From positions 59,647 through 123,646 of the forward strand of contig NZ_JBBDHC010000010.1 of assembly GCF_037203605.1 (NCBI RefSeq): DNA of 64,000 bases, written 5' to 3'. Numbering within the stretch: the first letter of the stretch is position 1; every line of letters starts with the position of its first letter. Below the pieces are notes generated by a model. It ran no database searches. It saw nothing but the letters and a program-made list of their open reading frames with translations, and was not told where the DNA came from. Shown here piece by piece: positions 34,901-42,819 of this stretch. The position numbers and the translations under genes were made by a program. The stretch is from Denitratimonas tolerans. GTDB taxonomy: Bacteria > Pseudomonadota > Gammaproteobacteria > Xanthomonadales > Xanthomonadaceae.

Positions 34901-37900
34901 GCAGCGAGGTCTTCGGGCAGCAGATTCTTGGTGCCGCGTCTTTCCCGCAGGCGCACATCTACGTGCAGAACGACTACGCCGCGCCCGGGTTCAATCCCAA
35001 CGACGAGCACGCGATGATGGCACCGTCCTCCACCGGCACCGGTGCCGATGCGGTGTTCGCGCTGCGCTCGGACTTCGGCGGCGATCTGGATCCGGCGGCA
35101 CCGTCCGATCCCTACGTCCTGCTCAAGTACTACAACGGCACCACGCTGGAGTGGAACTTCAAGCTCTATCGCGTGCTGGCCACGGGTGCCGGCTACAACC
35201 GCTTCCGCTACACCGGCACCGCAGGCACGACGGTGTCGCCGCCCTATCCGGTGCGCCTGCTGCCCGGCTGCGCCGAGACCTTCGTGCAGGGACAGGCCGT
35301 GGACGGGCCGCCGCCGCCGCCGTTCTTCCAGGACCACAAGAACCAGCTCTGGGCCAAGTCGGCCGGCAGCGGCAAGGTGCATTACTTCTATCCGATGCAG
35401 CCGGGCTTCTACCAGGACAACGACAACAACGACGTCAACGACTACCAGCCCGGCCAGTGCACGCCGTGGCTGGCGCGCCTGCCGCAGTCGCAGGGTGGCG
35501 CGGCGACGCCGATGGACCCGATTCCGGTCGAATACACCATCGCCTGGCCGGAGAATCCGCCGCTGCTGGTGGCGGGCGAAACCCTGCTCGCACCCAAGCG
35601 CGGCCTGCCTGACATCTCCAGCCAGGCGGCGGTGGAGATCGTCTACGACCAGACCCGCGATGCCGCAGGCGACGACCCTGAGCCGTCGCAGACGCTGGCG
35701 CAGCTGATCGACCCGGTCAGCACGCGCTGGGTGCGTCTGTCACAGATTCCCGCAAGCGTGGCGACGAGCTTCCGCACCGACGGATTCCAGGACATCACCG
35801 GCTCCTCCGACGGAACCCAGCGGATGCCCGCGTCGCTGGGCGAGCGCATGTACTGGGACGGCATGAACAAGCGACTGGTCATGCACGGCGTGTTCGACGA
35901 GACCGGTGCCGGGGATCCCAAGCTGTTGCTCAACGTGATGACCCAGCGCGAGCGCATGCTGCTCAAGAAGTTCAACGGCGGTGACGGCACCGAGGAAGAA
36001 ACCTTCACCGGCAACTGCCGCGACAGCGGCGCGTGCACCTGGGATCAGGCGGTGGAAGCGCTGTTCCGCCTCACCCGCAATCCCAGCGGCATCAAGAAGA
36101 TCTGCCGCGACTCGAGCCTCGATGAAAACCGCGTGCGCCAGTGCCATGACATGGTCACCGATATCCCCGCGGGCGAGCTGCTGATCGCCTACGAAGATCC
36201 CGAAAACACCGGCTTCCTGCAGCCGCTTTCGGCCGTGGGCGGCGGTTCCGCGCTGACCGCCGGTGCGGCGCAGGGCGCAGGCTACATGACCATCGCCTTC
36301 AACAACGATCCTTCGCTCGGCGCGCTGCCGGTGTCGCTGGAAGTGATCCGCGTCGGCTGCCTGGAATCGTCCTCGCTGCCCGGTCCGATGCCCTATCAGG
36401 GCCAGATCAACGTGATCGCGCCCGATGACATCTTCGACGAGCAGCTGGTGCTGCGCCACGGCGGCGATTTTGGCGGCAATCCCGATGCGCTGCAGTTCGA
36501 GTGGTATTTCCACCCCGATGCCAACGGCACGCCGCCGATGCCCGTGCCGAGCCCGGAAACCGGGCAGATGCACGGCTGGATCCAGTTCCCCGTGGCCAAT
36601 CCGAACGGCGCGATGGAGATCAGCATCGAGGGAGCCAATATCCAGACCCTGTCGGACAACTGGTACCTGGCGCGCTACCGCGGCCTGTCGGCCTGCGGCA
36701 ACGACCAGCCCGGACAGTGGAGCCTGTGGGCAGGCCAGCCGGGTGCCACGCCGACCGGGCCGCGTGCGCAGCTGGCCGAAGGCTGGGTCAAGCGCGTCCT
36801 GGGCCGGCTCAATCCGTTCGAGGCGCGGGTGCAGGACTTCGGCTCCTCGGAGACCAACAACTACGCCAGCATGCTCATCCAGCTCGGCGAGCGCTACTCG
36901 GGTCCGATCGCGCTCAACTCCGATCCCGACAACCTCAACAGCATCGGCCTGATCGAGGCCTACGCCACGGTGATGCGCCGCGCGCTGCAGCTTTCGGCCG
37001 ATTCCACCCCGCCGATCGACTACGGCCCGGCCAACGCCGCGGTGCTGCTGGTGGCCTCGCGCCTGGCAGATTTCTACACGCTCCTGGGCAACGAGGCTTA
37101 CGCCGATGCGCAGGATCCCACCATCGCGATCGACTCCGACGGCGGCACCTATTCGCTGTCGCCGACGATCTTCAATTTCCAGAACCAGCTCACCTCCCTG
37201 CTCGACGAGGAACTGGTGCTGCTGCGCGGGCGCGACGACAGCCACGGCCCGGTGGCGGCCTCGCCGGTCTACAACCGCCTGTTCTGGAACTTCACCACCG
37301 GCGACGGGGAAGTCGCCTATGCGCTGAGCTACAACATTTCCGATCAGGACGTGAACGGCGTCATCAACGAGTACGACGCGCGCATCATGTTCCCGCAGGG
37401 CCACGGCGATGCCTGGGGCCACTACCTGACCGCGATGACCACCTACTACAACCTTCTGCGCCATCCGTACTTCTCGTGGAATCCGCAGTCCGAGGCGGTG
37501 CAGGTGGCCGGGGTGCCGATCAACGTGGACTTCCTCGACGAGCGTCAGTTCGTCGAGACCGCCGTGGCCAAGGCCAAGACCGGTGCCGAGATCGTCGACC
37601 TGACCTATCGCAAGGCCTATGTCGAGAATCCCAACGGCCAGTACCAGGGCTATGACGACACCAATGCGCAGCGCGCCTGGGGCCTGTCCGAATGGGGGCG
37701 TCGTGCCGGTACGGGTGCCTATTTCGACTGGGTGACCGGCAACGCCATCCTGCCGGTGGAGGATCCGAATCCGGCGCATGTCGGCATCCAGCGCATCGAG
37801 CGCGGGAACATCAGCGAGCTGGCGCAGATCACGTCCGAGTTCGCCAGCATCCAGGGCAAGGTCGATCGTGCCGACGCCGGCCTCAATCCGCTCGGTCTGG

Positions 37901-40332
37901 CCAAGGGCGTGGTGTCTTTCGACATCGATCCGGCCCAGCTCGAACGCTTCAACAAAACCCAGTTCGAGCAGGTCTGGGAGCGCGCGATGGGCTCGCTCAA
38001 CAACGCGCTCAAGGTGTGGGACTACGCCAATCTGCTGTCCAATCAGCTGCGCCGGACCCAGGACAGCGCCGACGACCTGTGGGACATGTCGATCGACGAG
38101 GAGACCGACTTCACCAACCAGATGATCGAGATCTTCGGCTATCCCTACGCCGACGACATCGGTCCGGGCGGCACCTATCCGGACGGCTACGACGGCCCGG
38201 ACCTCTACCACTACATGTACATGGACGCACCTGCCCTGGCCGGAACGACCTTCGACTTCGATACGCCGGTGCAGGCCGACATGGCGGTGCGCCGCGTCAA
38301 GCGCTTCAAGGGCTACTACCGGCCGGCCGCCAACGGCGTGGGCTTCTTCAATACCAGCCGCACCGGGACCCTGGGCGGCGTGTCCAGTGGTGACTGCGAC
38401 GTGTCGCCGATGGGCACCGGCTGCGCGCTGGGCGACACCGACAACACCAGGCTGCTCGAAGTCGAGTACGTCACCACCGATACTCCCGGCACCGGCCTGC
38501 TGTTCACCAAGCCGGATGATTGGACCGGTACGCGCCGCGCGCCCGGCCGCCTGCAGCAGACGCTGCAGGAGATCCTGATGGCGCAGATTTCGCTCAAGCA
38601 GGGCATTCTGGAATACGACGCGATGCGCCTGGAACTGGAGGCCGGGATTTCAACCCTGCGCGCCACGTTCGGGACGGCCCAGGCCAACATCAACCTGGCC
38701 ATCGCTCAGCGCAACGAGCTGCGCAACCTCACCATCGCGGCACAGGTGATGACCAACTCGGCCATCGCCACGCGGCGCGTGGGCAACATCCTGAGCGAAG
38801 TGCTTGATACCACCGGGGACTGCGTTCCGGACAACGTGATCGCCGGCCTGGCGGGCGGCGGCGACCTGTTTTCCACCATCAAGTGCGCAATCGACGGCTC
38901 CGCCTCCACCATCACCTCGGTGGCCGACGGCATTGCCGACGGGCTGGAAATCGCCGGCAACGCCATCGATGCCTCCAAGGAGGACGTGAGCGAGCTGTCG
39001 GGCATCCGCACCCTGATCAACGACTCCAACCTCGATCTCTACAACCTCGCCGGCGAGATCGACGCGATCATGCGCCAGGAGCCGCTGCTGCGCTCGGAGA
39101 TCTTCGCCCGGGCCGAGGCCATCAAGCAGCTCAGGGGCGAGTATCTGGCTACGCTCGCCGAAGGCCTGCGGGTTTACGAGCAGTTGATCAAGTTCCGCCG
39201 CGGTGCCGCTGCCGCCACGCAGGAAGCGCGTTACCGCGACATGGCCTTCCGCATTTTCCGCAACGACGCGCTGCAGAAGTACCGCGCGGCGTTCGATCTG
39301 GCGGCGCGCTATGTCTACCTCGCCGCCTCGGCCTATGACTACGAGACCAACCTGCTGGGCGGCGACAGCAAGGCGGGGCAGGCATTCCTGACCAGCGTGG
39401 TCAAGCAGCGCAGCCTGGGACAGGTGCTGAACGGCGTGCCGGTGGCTGGTTCGCCGGGTCTGGCCGACACCATGGCCCAGCTCAAGCTCAATTTCGACGT
39501 GCTCAAGGGCCAGATGGGCTTCAACGCCCCGCAGGTGGAGACCAACCGCTTCTCGCTGCGGCGTGAACTGTTCCGCATCGATGCCGGTGCGGATGGCGAC
39601 GAGGGCTGGCGCAGCACGCTGGAGGCCGCGCGCGTGGCCGACCTGTGGCAGATCCCGGAATTCCGGCGCTACGCCCGCCCGTTCGCGCCGGAAAGCGTCG
39701 GACCCCAGCCGGGCCTGGTGTTCGAGTTCTCCACCAATGTCACCTCCGGGCTGAATTTCTTCGGCTGGGATCTGGGTGCCAACGACAGCTCCTACAACCC
39801 GAGCCGCTTCGCCACGCGCATCCGCTCGGTCGGTGCCTGGTTCGGCAACTACGCCAGCCTGCCGCTGGCCGATGACCCGAACGTCTACCTGATCCCGGTC
39901 GGCCAGGACGTGCTGCGCTCGCCCGATCCGCTCGACTTCACCGTGCGCCAGTGGCAGGTGGTGGAGCAGAAGATCCCGGTGCCGTTCCCGATCGGCGCGG
40001 CCGAGCTGGGTCGCTACGACTGGGTGCCGACCGAGTCGCTGGACGGCGCGCGTACCGACCTCATCCGCTACCCGATGATGCGCGCGTTCCACTACAGCGA
40101 ACCGTTCGACGACAACCAGGTCAGCGCGGACAGCCGCCTGATCGGCCGCTCGGTATGGAACCGCCGCTGGCTGCTCATCATCCCCGGCAGCACTTTCCTC
40201 GCCGATCCGAACGATGGCCTGGACACCTTCATCCACGGGGCGAAGGTTCCGGGTGGAAACGGGGTGCGCGATGGCCACGGCGTGGACGACATCCGCATCT
40301 TCTTCAAGACCTATTCCTACTCGGGGAACTGA
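31984..40332 (+). CDS. Giant secreted protein with propeller repeats and a Tc-toxin-A-like C-terminal layout
   Basis: 2,782 residues. ATG 31984 has an AGGGGA site; a GTG at 31966 would be less well placed. The signal peptide is MAFLQSIDSRGLVLGAAALL ending AQA. Residues about 35-230 and 470-670 carry SBBP-type propeller repeats (AAPNGDILIAGNFTG, LDASNNAYLVGNLYG, GLDLDDGQWAWLTG). Large unassigned beta-rich regions follow, then a dockerin-like turn (DQDVNGVINEYDARIMF, about 1,783), then helical sequence. Around 2,185-2,480 there are long amphipathic helices interrupted by a Gly/Ala-rich hydrophobic stretch (VIAGLAGGGDLF, about 2,282-2,330). The C-terminal beta domain (RIRSVGAWFGNYA ... VDDIRIFFKTYSYSGN) resembles the shaft-and-cap arrangement of TcA subunits; this is inference. 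No transmembrane anchor or DGFE motif is seen. Confidence 0.85.
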   Translation: MAFLQSIDSRGLVLGAAALLAGALAPQAQAAWPHGFPNAEVVRTVAAPNGDILIAGNFTGETVMGSFTLNAAGLQDIFVARLDAGGRVLWAKSAGGILTDTAVGLALDASNNAYLVGNLYGNASFGVGVTTSGPNTRQDGFVARISAQGTWDWVRRANHGGSYPSSVNDVVVLPGNSSVVPPIPDSLILTGAYRQNVTFNAPGSGNSVTLTGGSQAQDDFLARMQADGSAWLWAVNRPGAGVSEIGRRLLLDQEGGLYMLGEEAQGQTTLRSETFGPGTNLADNWEVAEAWGGAAHIVSQQHFDILTAYFGGSPGLALRSGHVAVQSKAALDTTEASAVTVEAVIIRGNTILRYPAPPLSSGGYNYSSYLSEHPDWSGTEDLVLEYLSATGDWRELQRFTAGGAAGERISASITNGDPAIRHSNLKLRVRMIGGSGGEFDWWFVERLTAKAYFNEGYIHSISNVGSSSPVFGTLRRFHGSIAISDALAFSSNGQTRIAVVGKAPAGVSIPLTSCPAVPGSTAGFVAVLRPGSGTYLCDHLKATGSGDAYAVASDGTRVFVAGAFSGSLGLGPHLISGNAGGADAYIAGLDLDDGQWAWLTGGAPAVGNPPAAAGGTGVDSARSMIATAGGQLYVSGRFQGIAQFGPVDQLVAQGATDGFIVKLSNDGRFFQPEAWTVGVPLTPPSGAKVDTVAMLPEVFLDGVQVQATGNEYRWFTWVYRPATSSVAATWQFIPLQPTPQVEVRWRVNTDPTSPARVVTQGAGVWPARACGDIDLPGMPGEEGCYQAHVIGAPVEAKPAGYQILGDLVLPSGGSSGATLDGGVFNAPRSGYAVIQYVQGTSTDQMQFPTFIEVVRSLPYHLTVNFQDNVSVEIGKKITSTAHNEPSRSGWVLNELAYYDGSGVNAAYNRAARTGVIIPVNRYSSRRIQDAGRELAVAWYRSNGKGVYWPSRAVRYQPRWPYDPDRIVIASEQGSEVFGQQILGAASFPQAHIYVQNDYAAPGFNPNDEHAMMAPSSTGTGADAVFALRSDFGGDLDPAAPSDPYVLLKYYNGTTLEWNFKLYRVLATGAGYNRFRYTGTAGTTVSPPYPVRLLPGCAETFVQGQAVDGPPPPPFFQDHKNQLWAKSAGSGKVHYFYPMQPGFYQDNDNNDVNDYQPGQCTPWLARLPQSQGGAATPMDPIPVEYTIAWPENPPLLVAGETLLAPKRGLPDISSQAAVEIVYDQTRDAAGDDPEPSQTLAQLIDPVSTRWVRLSQIPASVATSFRTDGFQDITGSSDGTQRMPASLGERMYWDGMNKRLVMHGVFDETGAGDPKLLLNVMTQRERMLLKKFNGGDGTEEETFTGNCRDSGACTWDQAVEALFRLTRNPSGIKKICRDSSLDENRVRQCHDMVTDIPAGELLIAYEDPENTGFLQPLSAVGGGSALTAGAAQGAGYMTIAFNNDPSLGALPVSLEVIRVGCLESSSLPGPMPYQGQINVIAPDDIFDEQLVLRHGGDFGGNPDALQFEWYFHPDANGTPPMPVPSPETGQMHGWIQFPVANPNGAMEISIEGANIQTLSDNWYLARYRGLSACGNDQPGQWSLWAGQPGATPTGPRAQLAEGWVKRVLGRLNPFEARVQDFGSSETNNYASMLIQLGERYSGPIALNSDPDNLNSIGLIEAYATVMRRALQLSADSTPPIDYGPANAAVLLVASRLADFYTLLGNEAYADAQDPTIAIDSDGGTYSLSPTIFNFQNQLTSLLDEELVLLRGRDDSHGPVAASPVYNRLFWNFTTGDGEVAYALSYNISDQDVNGVINEYDARIMFPQGHGDAWGHYLTAMTTYYNLLRHPYFSWNPQSEAVQVAGVPINVDFLDERQFVETAVAKAKTGAEIVDLTYRKAYVENPNGQYQGYDDTNAQRAWGLSEWGRRAGTGAYFDWVTGNAILPVEDPNPAHVGIQRIERGNISELAQITSEFASIQGKVDRADAGLNPLGLAKGVVSFDIDPAQLERFNKTQFEQVWERAMGSLNNALKVWDYANLLSNQLRRTQDSADDLWDMSIDEETDFTNQMIEIFGYPYADDIGPGGTYPDGYDGPDLYHYMYMDAPALAGTTFDFDTPVQADMAVRRVKRFKGYYRPAANGVGFFNTSRTGTLGGVSSGDCDVSPMGTGCALGDTDNTRLLEVEYVTTDTPGTGLLFTKPDDWTGTRRAPGRLQQTLQEILMAQISLKQGILEYDAMRLELEAGISTLRATFGTAQANINLAIAQRNELRNLTIAAQVMTNSAIATRRVGNILSEVLDTTGDCVPDNVIAGLAGGGDLFSTIKCAIDGSASTITSVADGIADGLEIAGNAIDASKEDVSELSGIRTLINDSNLDLYNLAGEIDAIMRQEPLLRSEIFARAEAIKQLRGEYLATLAEGLRVYEQLIKFRRGAAAATQEARYRDMAFRIFRNDALQKYRAAFDLAARYVYLAASAYDYETNLLGGDSKAGQAFLTSVVKQRSLGQVLNGVPVAGSPGLADTMAQLKLNFDVLKGQMGFNAPQVETNRFSLRRELFRIDAGADGDEGWRSTLEAARVADLWQIPEFRRYARPFAPESVGPQPGLVFEFSTNVTSGLNFFGWDLGANDSSYNPSRFATRIRSVGAWFGNYASLPLADDPNVYLIPVGQDVLRSPDPLDFTVRQWQVVEQKIPVPFPIGAAELGRYDWVPTESLDGARTDLIRYPMMRAFHYSEPFDDNQVSADSRLIGRSVWNRRWLLIIPGSTFLADPNDGLDTFIHGAKVPGGNGVRDGHGVDDIRIFFKTYSYSGN

Positions 40333-40334
40333 CC

Positions 40335-42614
40335 ATGAGCCGCCCGATCCTCGCCTTCATGCAGTTCCTGGCCATCGCACTGATGTGCCTGGCGCTGCCG
40401 GCACGCGCCAGCATCGACGCGCCGAACCACATCTACTACGGCAGCGCCACGCTGTACGGCGTGCCGGCCCCGGCCAACACGGTGGTGGAAGCACGCGCGC
40501 CGGGCAGCGGCGCGGTGCTCGCACGCTATGTCATCGGCAGCAGCAGCCACATGGGCAACAGCTACCGCATCGACATCCTGATGGACCAGGTCGAGCCGCG
40601 CACCGAGGGCCGGGCGCGCCCCGGCGACCCGCTCAACATTTACCTCGGCGGACAGCTGGCGGCCCAGGTTTCGGGCGGCGTGGGCGCGGTGGGCGCGACC
40701 ACCCGCCTCGACCTCGATCCGCAGAACACCGGCACCGGCCCGGCCATCAGCATTGCCGATGCGCAGGTTTACGAAGGGCAAACCGGTCTCACCAACGTCG
40801 ATCTCGCCATCACGCTCAACACATCCGCGGCGCAGGCGCTGACCGTGTACTGGGAAACACGCAACGGCACCGCGATCGGCGGACCCCTGTGCGGTTCGGG
40901 CGCGGATTTCCGCCAGCTTGCAAACCAGGCGCTGGTCATCCCGGCCGGTGCCACGAGCGCCACCTTGCGGGTGCAGGCTTGCGGCGACACCGTGGTGGAG
41001 CCTGATGAGACATTCACCGTGGATCTGCTCTCGACCCTCGGCAACTTCGGCGTGTTCGCAAAGTCCACCGCCGTCGTCACCATTCAGGACGATGACGATG
41101 TGCCCACGCTCGCCGTGGACGCCGTGCGTGTGGCCGAGCCGCCGAGCGGCAGCTCGGTGGCGCGTTTCGTCGCGAAGCTGAGCCGCAGCCACACCCGCAC
41201 GGTGTCGTTCCAGTACGCCACCCAGGGTGGCAGCGCCCAGCCGGGCGCGGACTTCGTTGCGGCCAGCGGCACGCTCAGTTTCGAGCCGGGAGACATCGAA
41301 AAGAACATCGACGTCACCATCCTGGCCGACGCGGCGACCGAACCGGACGAGACCTTCCGCCTGCAGTTCAGCAACCCCGTCAGCCTGGTGCTGGCACAGA
41401 CCTTCGCCAACGGCGTCATCGTCGACCCGACGCATGATCCCGCAGTGGAGGAAGTGGATGCACAGACCGGCGCGATGCTGCCCGATCTGGCGCAGCCCAG
41501 CGCGATCGCGCTGTCGCCCGATGGCCTGCACGCCTACGCCACCTCCGATTCGCGCGGCGCGGTCGTGCACTTCCAGCGCGATCCCGGCACCGGCGTGCTC
41601 AGCCCGGTGTCCAGCTATACCATCGCCACCACCGGCTTCGAACAGGCCAGGCTCAAGGGCCTGAAGGACATCCGCATCAGCGCGGACGGTGCCTTCGTCT
41701 ACCTGGCCGCGCTGCGCGACAACGCCGTGACGGTGCTCTCGCGCGATGCCGCCACCGGCGCACTCGGCTTCGTGCACTCGGTGGTGCACGGCGGCTCGGT
41801 GCTGGGGCTGGAAGAAGTCGTGCGCCTGGCCCTGAGTCCGGATGGCATGCAGCTCTATGCGCTGGGACGCAGATCCAACGCCATCGTCACCCTCAGCCGT
41901 GATGCGGTCACCGGTCAGCTCGGCTTCGTGCGTTCGCAGAGCAAGGACGCCCCCGGCCTGCTGAATCTGGTCCAGCCTTCCGGCATCGCGGTGTCTGCCG
42001 ATGGCGCGCAGGTTTACGTCACCGCCAGCGGCGGCAACGCGGTGATCGCGTTCGATCGCAACGGCAGCGCCGGCGATGCCGATTTCGGCAAGCTCACGCT
42101 CAAGCACAGCTACGTGAACGGACTGGCCGGCGTCAGTGGCATCCTCGGCGCGCACGGCCTGGCGCTCTCGCCCGACGGGCACCAGCTCTATGTCGCTGCG
42201 AGCGCCAGCCACAGCCTGGTGCACTTCGACCGCGCCGCCGACGGCAGCCTGACCCATCGCGCCGTCTGGAAACACGGCGATGCCGGCGTGTACGGCCTGC
42301 GCGGCGCGCACAGCGTGGCGGTGGCACCCAACGGCAGGGAGGTGTTCGTGACCGGGGCCCAGGACGACAGCCTGAGCGTCTTCAACCGCGCGACGGCCGG
42401 GGTCCAGGCCGGTGCCCTCAGCGTGCATCGCACCGTGTTCAAGGGCGACAACGGCCTCAACCACCTGTCCATCCCGGGCGCGATGGCGGCCAGCGGCGAT
42501 GATCGCTTCCTCTACGTCGCGGCCAGCGGCGGAGACGGGGCAGTCATCACCTATCGTCGCCTTTCGGCAGACAATCTGTTCAGCGATGGCTTCGAGCCGC
42601 CGCCGGTGAACTGA
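40335..42614 (+). CDS. Secreted Calx-beta / beta-propeller protein with C-terminal DGFE motif
   Basis: 759 residues with a signal peptide (FMQFLAIALMCLALPARA). A short beta domain (about 25-130) is followed by two Calx-beta domains (about 138-255 and 256-365), recognisable by VVEPDETFTVDLL...VVTIQDDDD and GADFVAASGTLSFEPGD...EPDETFRLQFSNP. A lactonase-like propeller (about 382-742) has repeats such as AIALSPDGLHAYATSDSRG and LSPDGHQLYVAASASHS, the same type as in the 4,564-residue protein. The chain ends LFSDGFEPPPVN, with the motif at the very terminus. It starts 2 bp after the preceding stop. Calx-beta domains bind calcium in known cases, so a calcium-stabilised surface protein is likely. 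Confidence 0.88.
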   Translation: MSRPILAFMQFLAIALMCLALPARASIDAPNHIYYGSATLYGVPAPANTVVEARAPGSGAVLARYVIGSSSHMGNSYRIDILMDQVEPRTEGRARPGDPLNIYLGGQLAAQVSGGVGAVGATTRLDLDPQNTGTGPAISIADAQVYEGQTGLTNVDLAITLNTSAAQALTVYWETRNGTAIGGPLCGSGADFRQLANQALVIPAGATSATLRVQACGDTVVEPDETFTVDLLSTLGNFGVFAKSTAVVTIQDDDDVPTLAVDAVRVAEPPSGSSVARFVAKLSRSHTRTVSFQYATQGGSAQPGADFVAASGTLSFEPGDIEKNIDVTILADAATEPDETFRLQFSNPVSLVLAQTFANGVIVDPTHDPAVEEVDAQTGAMLPDLAQPSAIALSPDGLHAYATSDSRGAVVHFQRDPGTGVLSPVSSYTIATTGFEQARLKGLKDIRISADGAFVYLAALRDNAVTVLSRDAATGALGFVHSVVHGGSVLGLEEVVRLALSPDGMQLYALGRRSNAIVTLSRDAVTGQLGFVRSQSKDAPGLLNLVQPSGIAVSADGAQVYVTASGGNAVIAFDRNGSAGDADFGKLTLKHSYVNGLAGVSGILGAHGLALSPDGHQLYVAASASHSLVHFDRAADGSLTHRAVWKHGDAGVYGLRGAHSVAVAPNGREVFVTGAQDDSLSVFNRATAGVQAGALSVHRTVFKGDNGLNHLSIPGAMAASGDDRFLYVAASGGDGAVITYRRLSADNLFSDGFEPPPVN

Positions 42615-42630
42615 TCCGGCACCCCACATC

Positions 42631-42652
42631 GCGCCCCGGGTTTCCGGGGCGC
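42631..42652 (+). terminator. Terminator-like hairpin after the giant operon
   Basis: GCGCCCCGG (42631-42639), loop GTTT and CCGGGGCGC (42644-42652) form a perfect 9-bp GC stem 17 bp after the last stop. Its 3' arm is partly duplicated (TTTCCGGGGCG at 42641-42651 and 42657-42667). There is no U run. Confidence 0.55.
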
Positions 42653-42777
42653 GGCGTTTCCGGGGCGTGATGGGCGGAGAAGGGCGCGTCGAAGCGCTTC
42701 TGGACGGCGTTCCAAGTCGTTCCCACTCCCGCAGCGCAGCCGTACAGCACCGGTCCAGACCCTGACGCCTTTGCCCT

Positions 42778-42813
42778 GCCGTCTCAGGCCATGAGACGGC
42801 CGCTGGCTACAAT
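42778..42813 (+). promoter_or_regulatory. rmuC promoter with operator-like palindrome
   Basis: GCCGTCTCA (42778-42786), 5 nt and TGAGACGGC (42792-42800) form a perfect 9+9 dyad lying where the -35 and spacer would be. It is followed by a good -10, TACAAT (42808-42813). The rmuC ATG begins only 6 nt after the -10, so the transcript would start at or next to the ATG. Confidence 0.55.
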
Positions 42814-42819
42814 GCCGCC

